Shown here: in pieces, positions 41,269 through 49,647 of the stretch | Layout of the letters: each line of letters begins with the position of its first letter | How positions within the stretch are numbered: the first letter of the stretch is position 1 | NCBI GenBank assembly: GCA_902492455.1 | Contig: CABULH010000005.1 | Span: 1-64,000, forward strand | Source: an uncultured Oscillospiraceae bacterium | Lineage (GTDB): Bacteria > Bacillota > Clostridia > Oscillospirales > Acutalibacteraceae | DNA length: 64,000 bases | Direction: 5' to 3' | Notes under the pieces: generated by a model | Seen by the model: the letters and a program-made list of their open reading frames with translations, nothing else | Told to the model about the DNA's origin: nothing | Database searches by the model: none | Position numbers and translations under genes: made by a program

Positions 41269-42609
41269 TCAGTAGCCCAGGCGTTTTTCCAGAGCTGCTT
41301 TTTCATTCTCATAGCCCGGCTTGCCCAGCAGCGCGAACATATTCTTTTTGTAGCCTTCCACCCCGGGCTGATCGAAGGGATTGACGCCCAGCATATAGCC
41401 GGAAACCGCGCAGGCCTTCTCAAAGAAATAGATCAGATAACCCAGGTTTTCCTCCGTGGCGGCGGGGACATGAAGCACCAGACTGGGAGTGCCGCCGTCC
41501 GCATGAGCCAGGACGGTGCCTTCGAAAGCTTTCTGGTTGATGGTCGCCATGGTCTTGCCCGTCAGGAAGTTCAGGCCATCCACATTCTCAGGATCTTCCT
41601 TGATCGTCAGTTCCTTCTGGGCCTTATCGATGAGCACCACCGTTTCAAACAGGATATTGGAACCGTCCTGTACAAACTGCCCCAGGGAATGCAGGTCGGT
41701 GGAGAAGATCACAGAAGCCGGGAACAGCCCCTTGCCATCCTTGCCCTCGCTCTCACCGTACAGTTGTTTCCACCATTCCGCCATCATGGCATAAGCGGGT
41801 TCGTATGCCACCATGAGTTCCACCGCCCGGCCCTTGCGCAGCAGGATATGGCGGCAGGCGGCATAACGATAGCAGGGGTTTTTCTCCACATCCGGATCGC
41901 TCAGTTCCGCCTGCGCTTTGGCGGCGCCGGCCATCAAGGCGGCGATGTCGCAGCCCGCTACGGCGATGGGCAGCAGACCGACGGCGGTGAGGACGGAGAA
42001 GCGGCCGCCCACGTCGTCCGGCACCACAAAGGTTTCGTAGCCCTCCCGGTCGGACAATCCCTTCAAAGTTCCCCTGGCCTTATCGGTGGTGACGTAAATC
42101 CGTTTCCTAGCTTCCTCCCGGCCCACGGTGGATTCCAGATACTCCCGGAATACCCGGAAGGCAATGGCTGGTTCGGTGGTAGTGCCGGATTTGGAAATCA
42201 CATTGACGCTCACCCGTTTGCCTTCACACAGCTCCAGCAGCTCGCTGAGCGCGGTGGAACTGATGCTGTTGCCCGCAAAGTAGATAGAAGGCGTGTCCTT
42301 CTTTTTGGCGTTATACAAAGGAGATTTCAGAAACTCAATGGCCGCCCGGGCTCCCAGATAGGAGCCGCCAATGCCGATAACAATAAAAATATCGGTATCC
42401 TGCTGAATCCGGGCCGCAGCGGCCTGAATCCTTGCAAACTCCTCTTTATCATAATCCGTCGGCAGCGTCAGCCAGCCGAGAAAATCGCTGCCCAGTCCCT
42501 TACGACTGTGAAGGGTATCATGAGCGGCGGTCACCTGCGTCTGCATGGCGCCCAGTTCATGGGGACGAATAAATTCTCCAAGATATCGCGTGTCCAAACT
42601 AACCGGCAT
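41269..42609 (-). CDS. pgi: Glucose-6-phosphate isomerase
   Basis: The 446-residue enzyme interconverts glucose 6-phosphate and fructose 6-phosphate. The sugar-phosphate isomerase motifs IGIGGSYLGARAA, VISKSGTTTEPA and DDVGGRFSVLTAVGLLP are present, with a catalytic Lys near the C-terminus (VEGYKKNMFALLG). The short bacterial (Bacillus-type) length fits. The ATG is preceded by AGGGA. A promoter with TTGCAT and TAAAAT lies about 35-60 bases upstream. It heads the pgi, P-loop, CofE-like, PHP series. Confidence 0.95.
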   Translation of the reverse strand: MPVSLDTRYLGEFIRPHELGAMQTQVTAAHDTLHSRKGLGSDFLGWLTLPTDYDKEEFARIQAAAARIQQDTDIFIVIGIGGSYLGARAAIEFLKSPLYNAKKKDTPSIYFAGNSISSTALSELLELCEGKRVSVNVISKSGTTTEPAIAFRVFREYLESTVGREEARKRIYVTTDKARGTLKGLSDREGYETFVVPDDVGGRFSVLTAVGLLPIAVAGCDIAALMAGAAKAQAELSDPDVEKNPCYRYAACRHILLRKGRAVELMVAYEPAYAMMAEWWKQLYGESEGKDGKGLFPASVIFSTDLHSLGQFVQDGSNILFETVVLIDKAQKELTIKEDPENVDGLNFLTGKTMATINQKAFEGTVLAHADGGTPSLVLHVPAATEENLGYLIYFFEKACAVSGYMLGVNPFDQPGVEGYKKNMFALLGKPGYENEKAALEKRLGY

Positions 42610-42641
42610 ACTACATCCCTGCTTTCTGTTTACTACGTTTC

Positions 42642-42671
42642 TATTTTACTATATCTCCCGCTGCAATGCAA
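42642..42671 (-). promoter_or_regulatory. Sigma-A promoter of pgi
   Basis: Minus strand TTGCAT (42666-42671) and TAAAAT (42642-42647) at about 17-18 bases, 33 bases before the pgi ATG. Confidence 0.65.
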
Positions 42672-42702
42672 CCGGGTGATTGTAAAATTTTATCATTTCC
42701 CA

Positions 42703-42732
42703 GGCGGGGGACAGGACTTCCCATCCCCCGCC
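42703..42732 (-). terminator. GC-rich hairpin after the D,D-carboxypeptidase gene
   Basis: GGCGGGGGA (42703-42711) pairs with TCCCCCGCC (42724-42732). It lies 21 bases after the stop codon on the minus strand; no T-run follows, so it may stabilise the transcript end rather than terminate. Confidence 0.5.
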
Positions 42733-42753
42733 CCAGGCAACTTGCCCAAAAAT

Positions 42754-43992
42754 TCATCCCAACAGTGCCGACAACAGAGTGGAAAAAGCCCGACCAAAGG
42801 TCATCCGCGCCACATCCTCCGAGGCTCGGATGGCATAGGAGGAAACCTCTTCCCCATTCAGCTTCAGCACGATTCGCCCGATTACCTGTCCTTTAACCAC
42901 AGGAGCTTCCAGGTCTCCGGCCAGTTCCGTCTCGCAAACCATGTTTTTCTCTTGACCCTTTTTTATCAGTTGAGGCTGGGGCGCATCCGCCGCCGGCGAC
43001 ACTTGTTTTTCCACTCCTCGCAGCACCTTGACCGGGGTCAGGCCGGAAACGTCCACCTCCGGCGTATAGACGGCATAGTTGGCAAAACCGTAATCCAACA
43101 TCTTCCGTGCGCCGCCGAAACGCTCGTCGGTGGTGGCACAGCCCAGGATCACCGCGCACAGGCCCATGCCATTTTTCGCAGCGGTGGCGGAAAGACAGTG
43201 CCCCGCTTTGGCGGTGGTGCCGGTTTTCAGGCCGGTGGCCCCGCTGTAATGCCGCACCAGTTTATTGGTATTTACCAGCTGGGATTTGCCGCCCCGCAGG
43301 GTATCCATCCAGACGGTGGTGTACTCGGTGATCTTTTCATGCTTCATCAGCTCCCGGGACATCAGCGCCACATCATAAGCGGAGGAATAGGCATCGTCGC
43401 TTAGGCCGCTGCAGTCCAGAAATAGGGTGTCGTTCATCCCCAGCTCCGCCGCCCGGGCGTTCATGTTCTCCACAAATCCCTCGATGGAACCGGCGATATG
43501 CTCGGCCAATGCCGCACAGGCATCATTGGCCGAGACAATCACCGCCGCCTTCAACAGTTCATGAACCGTCATTACCTCTCCCTGTTCCAGCCAGATCTGA
43601 GAACCGCCCATGGAGGCGGCGGTAGCCGAACAAGTCACCGGTTCATCAATTTTGATGATGTCGCTGTCCAGGGCTTCCATCACCAGCAGGAGGGTCATGA
43701 TTTTGGTGACAGAGGCAATCGCCAGCTTTTCATGAGGATTCTTTTCATACAGCACTTTGCCGCTGGACAGCTCCATCAGCACCGCCGATTTCCCGCCGAT
43801 TTCCAGCGCGGCTCCATCCGCCGGGAGGGTATCGGTTGTCACCCAGGCCGGCGTATCCTCCTTGAGCAGTTCGGCTGCAGTTTGTCCCTCCTCCTCGTCG
43901 GTTATCAAGGCGGGAGCCCCCGCCGCTGCGGCCTGACCTGTTAAGAGTATGCCGCACAGCAAGCCGGCTAAACATTTTTTCCACGATTTCAC
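42754..43992 (-). CDS. D-alanyl-D-alanine carboxypeptidase (DacF-like, penicillin-binding protein 5 class)
   Basis: Secreted serine peptidase, 412 residues, that trims the terminal D-Ala of peptidoglycan stems. A signal peptide is clear (KSWKKCLAGLLCGILLTGQAA, first 20 or so residues). Active-site motifs: SVTK with Ser94, SAND near 152, and KTGTT near 250; a C-terminal beta domain follows. The frame is open far upstream, but GTG 43990-43992 with GGAGG seven bases away places the signal peptide at the very start. Such enzymes in spore formers often act in cortex or cell wall maturation. Confidence 0.92.
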   Translation of the reverse strand: MKSWKKCLAGLLCGILLTGQAAAAGAPALITDEEEGQTAAELLKEDTPAWVTTDTLPADGAALEIGGKSAVLMELSSGKVLYEKNPHEKLAIASVTKIMTLLLVMEALDSDIIKIDEPVTCSATAASMGGSQIWLEQGEVMTVHELLKAAVIVSANDACAALAEHIAGSIEGFVENMNARAAELGMNDTLFLDCSGLSDDAYSSAYDVALMSRELMKHEKITEYTTVWMDTLRGGKSQLVNTNKLVRHYSGATGLKTGTTAKAGHCLSATAAKNGMGLCAVILGCATTDERFGGARKMLDYGFANYAVYTPEVDVSGLTPVKVLRGVEKQVSPAADAPQPQLIKKGQEKNMVCETELAGDLEAPVVKGQVIGRIVLKLNGEEVSSYAIRASEDVARMTFGRAFSTLLSALLG

Positions 43993-44120
43993 CAGGAACG
44001 CCTCCTCATTTTTTCTGCTGGTACAACATATGCGCCGGGAAGGCGGTTTAGTCGGCTGTGAGGACAAAAAACAGCCCGTCCCGCGCATTTTCGCGCCGGA
44101 CAGGCTGTTATCATTTGTCT

Positions 44121-45704
44121 TTAATTGGTGAAAAGCATGTTCTCCACATAATAATCCATAAATCGGGGACTGGAGGAAAGCTCCACCGTTTCGGCACGTT
44201 TTGCCAATTTCTCCGAACTCCGGCGCACCTCTTCGCTGAGCAGTACCATGGATGCACCGGTTCCTGCCGCGTTGCCCACAGCAACAGCCTTGGCGGCAAA
44301 TCCGGGTGGAATCAGGCCGATGGTCTGAGCCGACTGCACGTCGATAAAGGCGCCGAATCCACCTGCAATGGTCAGACGCTTTACGTCTTTCGGCTGCATG
44401 CCCGCTTCCTCGATCAGGGTGAGCATCCCCGAACAGACAGCGGATTTTGCCAGCTGCACCGCCCGGATATCCTTCTGGGTGATGACCACTTGGGTGCCCG
44501 GCAACCGGAATGCGGGCTGCTCCTCCACCTCTGTGATGTCCCCTTCAAAAGCATGATCTTCTTCATTGATAATGCCGGTTTCGTCCAAAATGCCGGCCTT
44601 CACCATCACCGCCACCGCATCTACAATACCCGAACCGCAGATGCCTTTGGCCTCCACGCCTCCAATAACACTGCAGCGTATTTTTCCGTTCTCCAAGAAT
44701 ACACGGCTGACAGCCCCTTCCTTGGCGTTCATACCCTGATAAATACCGGCTCCTTCAAACGCGGGGCCCGCCGCCGTAGAACAGCAGAGCATCTTGCCGC
44801 CCGCCGCCAGCGCCATTTCTCCATTGGTGCCGATATCCACCAGCAGTTCCGGTTCATGCCCCGGATCCGCCAGCTTTTGATCGAAAGAAGCCGCCATCAG
44901 CGCGGTGGTGATATCTGCCCCCACATAGGCGGACATACAGCGGGGAAGATAAATCTGGGCGTTTTTATGCAGCGGCAGGTTCAGGTCGGCAGCCGTCAGA
45001 AATTCCCCGAAATACCGATCCTGTATAAAAGGCGCAGCAGCAATAGAGGCGGGATGCTGCCGGCAGAGCAAATACAGCATTACGGTATTGCCGGTGAGCA
45101 CCATGGCGTTAACCCGCTGGACATCCGCCTCCGTCCGGTCACAGGCTTCGGTCAGCATCCGGGCGATGCAGTTCCGGATGGATACCGCCAGCGCATCTGC
45201 CTCCCCGGCCATGGCCTTCTCCATCCTGGAGATCACATCCGCGCCAAAGACCGCCTGGGGATTACGCTCCGATCCGGTGTCCAGCAGCCGGCCGTTCTCC
45301 AGATCATACAGATACAGCGCCACGGTGGTGGTGCCGATATCCACAGCGGCGCCGAGTCCCTTCTCCCAGGGAACAAAAGGAAAATCCGGCATTTGACCGG
45401 CGGTGACAATACGGTCGGAAGCTCCGGTATCCGGCAGCTCCACCCGCACATCTCCCCGCATTTCCGTCATACAGGCGAAGCGAATACCAGCGGCGATCTC
45501 CTCCGGCGTTAACAATTCCCGTTCTCTTTCGGACAGCGGCGACAGGGCCCCAAAAGCTTTCACCCTGCATTTCAGGCAGCGCTGCCTGCCGCCGCAGGGC
45601 ATCTCCACCCCCACACCATGCTGCGCAAAAACAGTTGACAGAAGCACCGGGTTGTCATATTCTAAAATGGTACGGGCTGTTCCCCGTATGATCTCCATTT
45701 TCAT
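44121..45704 (-). CDS. ASKHA-domain corrinoid reductive activase (2Fe-2S ferredoxin plus DUF4445)
   Basis: About 527 residues: an N-terminal ferredoxin-like domain with Cys37, Cys43, Cys46 and Cys78 (CX5CX2C then C) for a 2Fe-2S cluster, and a large ASKHA ATPase part (AAVDIGTTTVALYLYD, VDIGTNGEMALA, GICGSGIVDAVA, IAGGFGAFID). Proteins of this type use ATP to re-reduce inactive Co(II) corrinoid proteins. The start is ATG 45702-45704; GGGG is about 10 bases upstream. It is divergent from the corrinoid gene set, which supplies a plausible substrate protein. Confidence 0.87.
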   Translation of the reverse strand: MKMEIIRGTARTILEYDNPVLLSTVFAQHGVGVEMPCGGRQRCLKCRVKAFGALSPLSERERELLTPEEIAAGIRFACMTEMRGDVRVELPDTGASDRIVTAGQMPDFPFVPWEKGLGAAVDIGTTTVALYLYDLENGRLLDTGSERNPQAVFGADVISRMEKAMAGEADALAVSIRNCIARMLTEACDRTEADVQRVNAMVLTGNTVMLYLLCRQHPASIAAAPFIQDRYFGEFLTAADLNLPLHKNAQIYLPRCMSAYVGADITTALMAASFDQKLADPGHEPELLVDIGTNGEMALAAGGKMLCCSTAAGPAFEGAGIYQGMNAKEGAVSRVFLENGKIRCSVIGGVEAKGICGSGIVDAVAVMVKAGILDETGIINEEDHAFEGDITEVEEQPAFRLPGTQVVITQKDIRAVQLAKSAVCSGMLTLIEEAGMQPKDVKRLTIAGGFGAFIDVQSAQTIGLIPPGFAAKAVAVGNAAGTGASMVLLSEEVRRSSEKLAKRAETVELSSSPRFMDYYVENMLFTN

Positions 45705-45740
45705 CTGAGCCAAGCCCCTTTCCGTAAAACAGCTGTTATA

Positions 45741-45757
45741 GGGGTATATGATACCCC
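45741..45757. promoter_or_regulatory. Palindrome between the divergent activase and DUF1638 genes
   Basis: GGGGTAT-ATG-ATACCCC is a perfect 7+7 inverted repeat followed by TTTTT on the plus strand. On the minus strand it fills exactly the 17 bases before a TATAAC -10-like box. It may be an operator of the PocR/AraC regulator or a short terminator. Confidence 0.45.
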
Positions 45758-45815
45758 TTTTTCCTTTCTGCCGCAAGGAAGATATTTGGATTTCTGGTAA
45801 TTAGGAGGGATTTTT

Positions 45816-46571
45816 TTGCGGATTCATATCATCGCCTGTCGGGTGCTGACCCGGGAGCTGAGTTATTTTGCTTCCCAAAGCCCTCATACAGTGGATATCA
45901 CCTGGCTGCCCCAGGGGCTTCATGACACGCCGGCCAAACTACGCATGAAGGTCAGCGAGACCATTGACAGTTTATATGAACAGTGGGAAAAGCGCGAACT
46001 CAAGCATATGCCGGATGTCATCGTCCTGGGCTATGGTCTTTGTTCCAACGGCGTGGTGGGGATCCAGGCCCGGGATATTCCCTTGGTAGTTCCCCGCACG
46101 GACGACTGCATCGCCCTCTTTTTGGGATCTCAGCAGCGATATCTGGAGCTCTTTCATGCCTACGCCGGTACTTTCTGGCTCAACAGCGGCTGGGTGGAGA
46201 CCGCCTTTATTCCCACACAGAAGCTGCTGGAACAGAAAAGACGGGAATACGCTGAAAACTACGGCGAGGACAACGCCGATTTTCTCATGGAACAGGACAT
46301 GCTGTGGGCGAAAAATTACCGTTATATCGGCTATATCACCTCTCCGATTTACGATGCTCCCGTCAACCGGGATACCGCCCGGGAGGCGGCCGGCTACAAC
46401 GGCTGGTCCTTCCAAGAGTTCCAAGGCGATCCCCGGCTGGTACAAAAGATGACCACAGGCGAATGGGAGGAAAAGGAATTTCTGATCTGTCCGCCCCATC
46501 ATCGGATCGAGGCCTCCTACGACGGCGGCAAGGTATGCGCGGTTCCCTGCGAAGAAAGCACCGCGGGCTGA
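45816..46571 (+). CDS. DUF1638 family protein
   Basis: A 251-residue protein of the DUF1638 family, recognised by IHIIACRVLTRELSYF, DVIVLGYGLCSNGVVG and the PRTDDCIALFLGS segment. It is regularly encoded with corrinoid proteins and methyltransferases of the trimethylamine type, but its reaction is unknown. The cysteines and His in these motifs may bind metal. The start is TTG 45816-45818, seven bases after AGGAGGG. It is the first plus-strand gene of the corrinoid module, 30 bases before the regulator. Confidence 0.82.
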   Translation: MRIHIIACRVLTRELSYFASQSPHTVDITWLPQGLHDTPAKLRMKVSETIDSLYEQWEKRELKHMPDVIVLGYGLCSNGVVGIQARDIPLVVPRTDDCIALFLGSQQRYLELFHAYAGTFWLNSGWVETAFIPTQKLLEQKRREYAENYGEDNADFLMEQDMLWAKNYRYIGYITSPIYDAPVNRDTAREAAGYNGWSFQEFQGDPRLVQKMTTGEWEEKEFLICPPHHRIEASYDGGKVCAVPCEESTAG

Positions 46572-46601
46572 CGCCTTCCTTCGCTTCCCAGAAAGGCATG
46601 G

Positions 46602-47828
46602 ATGTTCATGGAAGAAAAAATTGTGAAACGCTGCGCCGAATATGCGGCGCATTTTGCCGGACTGTGTGATATATCCTGCGGCGTGCTGGATACCTCCCAG
46701 CAGCGCTTCGTCTTTGCGGAGCCCTCCCGCCGCTTTTGTGAAGACTGCCGCTGCACCCGCTGCGAGGATCTGCAGACCCATCTCTACGGCTGCAGCGAAG
46801 CCTACCGCTGGAACGGCAAATATATTTACTACTGCCCCCTTGGGTTGGTTTTCGTCGCCTCTTCCGTCTCCGACGATACCGGAGCGCTGTCCGGCGGCCT
46901 GATCGCGGGACCGCTGGTGATGGGCAGCCTGCCGGATACTTTGGAAGAGCTGCCCGAACCGGATATGGCGGATGCCGTTGCTTCCCTGCCGGTGTTCTCC
47001 ACCGCCCGCACCAACCATCTGGCGGAGATACTGGCCGCCGCCACCGGCTATATCGCCGGTTTGCCCCACAGCCGGGCTGGCGGTTTTGTCTACGAGCAGG
47101 AAAAGATGCTCAATACCATTTATGCCATCCGGGAACAGCAAACTCAAACCGGAGACGAAACCGCCCTTAATTATCCCATCACTTTTGAAAAGCAGCTGCA
47201 TGATCTGATCTGCAGCAAGGACAAAACCGGTGCGCAGGAATTACTCAACGAGCTGCTGGGTCATATCTACTGCGCCAGCGATTTCAATCTGGAGGTCATC
47301 AAAACCCGGGTGGTGGAGCTGGTGGTACTTCTTTCCCGGGCCACCATCGACGCCGGTGCGGATATCCGGGAAATCTTTCTCTTCAACACCAACTATATCC
47401 ATGAAATCGAGCAGTTTACCTCCCTGGAAGAACTCAGCGTCTGGCTGACGGGAATCATGCACCGGTTTATCAACTACTCCTTTGACTTCACCCAGGTCAA
47501 GCATTCCGATGTGGTATACAAGGTGATGGATTACGTCAAAACCAATTATGCCCAGAAGATCACCCTGGACGATATCGCCCGCCACGTTTATCTCAGCCGT
47601 TCCTATCTCAGCAGCATTTTTAAAGAGGAAACCGGCGACAGTCTTTTTGCCTATATCAATCGGGTACGCATCGGCAAGAGCAAGATGCTTCTGCTGGACA
47701 GCGCCGTCAATCTGGTGGATGTGGCTTCCCTGTGTGGGTTTGACGATCAAAGCTATTTCACCAAGGTTTTCAAAAAGGCCACAGGCATCTCCCCCAAAAA
47801 ATACCGGGACACCAGAGGACAAATTTGA
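46602..47828 (+). CDS. PocR-domain AraC family regulator
   Basis: A 408-residue regulator. The N-terminal part (about 10-170) is a cysteine-rich PocR sensory domain (FCEDCRCTRCEDLQ, YGCSEAYRWNGKYIYYCPLG), a type linked to sensing of hydrocarbon derivatives or methylated compounds. The C-terminal 100 residues are two AraC helix-turn-helix motifs (ITLDDIARHVYLSRSYLSS, FDDQSYFTKVFKKATGISP). The start is ATG 46602 with AAAGG upstream. It probably controls the corrinoid gene just downstream and perhaps the divergent activase. Confidence 0.88.
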   Translation: MFMEEKIVKRCAEYAAHFAGLCDISCGVLDTSQQRFVFAEPSRRFCEDCRCTRCEDLQTHLYGCSEAYRWNGKYIYYCPLGLVFVASSVSDDTGALSGGLIAGPLVMGSLPDTLEELPEPDMADAVASLPVFSTARTNHLAEILAAATGYIAGLPHSRAGGFVYEQEKMLNTIYAIREQQTQTGDETALNYPITFEKQLHDLICSKDKTGAQELLNELLGHIYCASDFNLEVIKTRVVELVVLLSRATIDAGADIREIFLFNTNYIHEIEQFTSLEELSVWLTGIMHRFINYSFDFTQVKHSDVVYKVMDYVKTNYAQKITLDDIARHVYLSRSYLSSIFKEETGDSLFAYINRVRIGKSKMLLLDSAVNLVDVASLCGFDDQSYFTKVFKKATGISPKKYRDTRGQI

Positions 47829-47947
47829 AAAAATAGCCTCCATCCAGCGAAACAAATTACCAAATATGAAAATATTTTTCTATCTTTTATCCTTATCTGT
47901 GCGTAGAATGAGGGTAGAGACTTGGACAAAACAAGGAGGATTTTCTC

Positions 47948-48583
47948 ATGGCTATTTTGGAAGAAATCAGCTCGTTTCTGCAGAAGGGCCGCGCTCCCAA
48001 GGTCAAAGAACTGGTGCAGCAGGCGCTGGATGAAAACGTCGCTCCTCAGGATATTCTGGAAAAGGGCCTGCTGGACGGCATGAGCATTATCGGCGAAAAG
48101 TTCAAGAACAACGAAGTTTTTGTTCCCGAAGTTCTGGTGGCCGCCCGGGCGATGAACGCCGGCGTTACCATCCTGAAACCCTACCTGGTGGATGCCGGTG
48201 TGGAATCCAAAGGTACCGCGGTTATCGGCACGGTGAAGGGCGACCTGCACGACATCGGTAAAAACCTGGTGAAAATGATGCTGGAAGGCAAAGGCATCAA
48301 TGTGGTGGATCTGGGCGTGGATGTTTCCGCCGAGCAGTTTGTGCAGGCGGCTGTGGACAACAACGCCGACCTGATCTGCTGCTCCGCTCTGCTCACCACC
48401 ACGATGGGCGAGATGAAGAGCGTTGTGGAACTGGCGGAGGAAAAGGGCCTGCGGGATCAGGTAAAAATCATGATCGGCGGCGCCCCCATCACCCAGAGCT
48501 TCTGCGATTCCATCGGCGCCGACTGCTATACTGCCGACGCGGCCTCCTGCGCCGACGCCGCCATCAAATTTCTGGCCGGCTGA
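47948..48583 (+). CDS. Corrinoid (B12-binding) protein, MtbC/MttC-like
   Basis: A 211-residue two-domain cobalamin protein. The helical cap (1-85, VKELVQQALDENVAPQDILEKG region) is followed by the B12-binding Rossmann domain with GDLHDIGKNLV, in which Asp99, His101 and Gly104 form the DXHXXG motif and His101 ligates cobalt. The later MIGGAPITQSF belongs to the same fold. Such proteins carry methyl groups between a substrate methyltransferase and tetrahydrofolate or another acceptor. No substrate methyltransferase is adjacent. The ATG has AAGGAGG. It ends at a large palindromic terminator. Confidence 0.92.
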   Translation: MAILEEISSFLQKGRAPKVKELVQQALDENVAPQDILEKGLLDGMSIIGEKFKNNEVFVPEVLVAARAMNAGVTILKPYLVDAGVESKGTAVIGTVKGDLHDIGKNLVKMMLEGKGINVVDLGVDVSAEQFVQAAVDNNADLICCSALLTTTMGEMKSVVELAEEKGLRDQVKIMIGGAPITQSFCDSIGADCYTADAASCADAAIKFLAG

Positions 48584-48607
48584 CAGCCGTGTATTCTGCT
48601 GAAAATG

Positions 48608-48655
48608 TGTACAAAAACCGTCCGTCCCTTTAAAGGGACGGACGGTTTTTGTACA
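48608..48655. terminator. 48-base perfect palindrome, bidirectional terminator
   Basis: The sequence is exactly self-complementary over 48 bases, centred at 48631.5 (core CCGTCCGTCCC-TTTAAA-GGGACGGACGG with TTTTT on both outer sides). It lies 24 bases after the corrinoid stop codon and would terminate in either direction. Confidence 0.92.
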
Positions 48656-48730
48656 TATTAAAGTTTTCTTCTTCCCTGCGATATGCTATGATTGACCAGC
48701 CGATACAATGTTTCGAAAATGGAGGCCGCC

Positions 48731-49600
48731 ATGCATTTTGTCGATGCCAAAGGCATTTTATCCGCCAAGAACGGCATGAATATCTACCGCGGCTGCACCC
48801 ATGGCTGCATTTACTGCGACAGCCGGAGCGCCTGCTACCAGATGGAGCATTCCTTTGAAAATATCGAGGTAAAGCAGAATGCGCCGGAACTGCTGGAGAG
48901 CGTCCTGCGCCGCAAACGAAAAAAATGCATGATCGGCACAGGCGCCATGTGCGATCCCTACCTGCATTGTGAGACGGAACTTCAGCTGACCAGGAAATGC
49001 CTGGAGATTATCGACCGATACGGATTCGGTCTGTCAATCCTCACCAAATCCGACCGGATCCTGCGGGATCTCGACCTGCTGAAAAGCATTCATTCCCAAA
49101 GCAAATGCGTGGTGGAAATGACTATGACCACCTATGACGAATCGCTGTGCAGTATTCTCGAACCTCACGTCTGCACCACCCGCAGACGATATGAAGTGCT
49201 GAAAATCATGCAGGAAAACGGAATCCCCACAGTGGTTTGGCTCTCTCCCCTGCTCCCCTTTATCAATGATACGGAGGAAAACCTGCGCGGCATATTGGAT
49301 TACTGCTTTGACGCCGGTGTAGCGGGCATCCTCTGTTTCGGCATCGGAACCACTATGCGTAAAGGCAACCGCGAATATTTCTATGCGGCGCTGGACCGTC
49401 ATTTTCCAGGAATGAAGCAGCAATATATCCGCCGATTCGGCCTCTCCTACGCATGCACCAGCGACAACCATCACAGGCTGATGCCAATCCTCCATACTGC
49501 CTGCGCGCAGCGAGGCGTCATGCACGATCCGGGACAGATTTTTGAATATTTGCAGGCCTTTCCAGCGGAAAGCGCCGGCGAACAGCTGACCCTATTTTGA
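48731..49600 (+). CDS. SPL-type radical SAM protein
   Basis: A 289-residue radical SAM protein of the spore photoproduct lyase-like group. The iron-sulfur motif is Cys22-X3-Cys26-X2-Cys29 in YRGCTHGCIYCDSR, and GTGAMCDPYLH and ILTKSDRILRDLDLL are typical. It may repair DNA or act on another substrate; true SplB proteins are longer, so the function is open. The frame opens at 48692, but ATG 48731 has ATGGAGG upstream and starts MHFVDAKGI. A TGC-TATGAT extended -10 lies about 40 bases upstream. Confidence 0.82.
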   Translation: MHFVDAKGILSAKNGMNIYRGCTHGCIYCDSRSACYQMEHSFENIEVKQNAPELLESVLRRKRKKCMIGTGAMCDPYLHCETELQLTRKCLEIIDRYGFGLSILTKSDRILRDLDLLKSIHSQSKCVVEMTMTTYDESLCSILEPHVCTTRRRYEVLKIMQENGIPTVVWLSPLLPFINDTEENLRGILDYCFDAGVAGILCFGIGTTMRKGNREYFYAALDRHFPGMKQQYIRRFGLSYACTSDNHHRLMPILHTACAQRGVMHDPGQIFEYLQAFPAESAGEQLTLF

Positions 49601-49604
49601 TAAT

Positions 49605-49636
49605 AGACGGCCTCCGGATGAAACCGTGGGCCGTCT
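49605..49636 (+). terminator. Hairpin terminator after the SPL-type gene
   Basis: AGACGGCC (49605-49612) pairs with GGCCGTCT (49629-49636) with a 16-base loop, followed by GTTGTCGTGTTTT. The T-run is interrupted; it may serve the convergent genes on both strands. Confidence 0.6.
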
Positions 49637-49647
49637 GTTGTCGTGTT

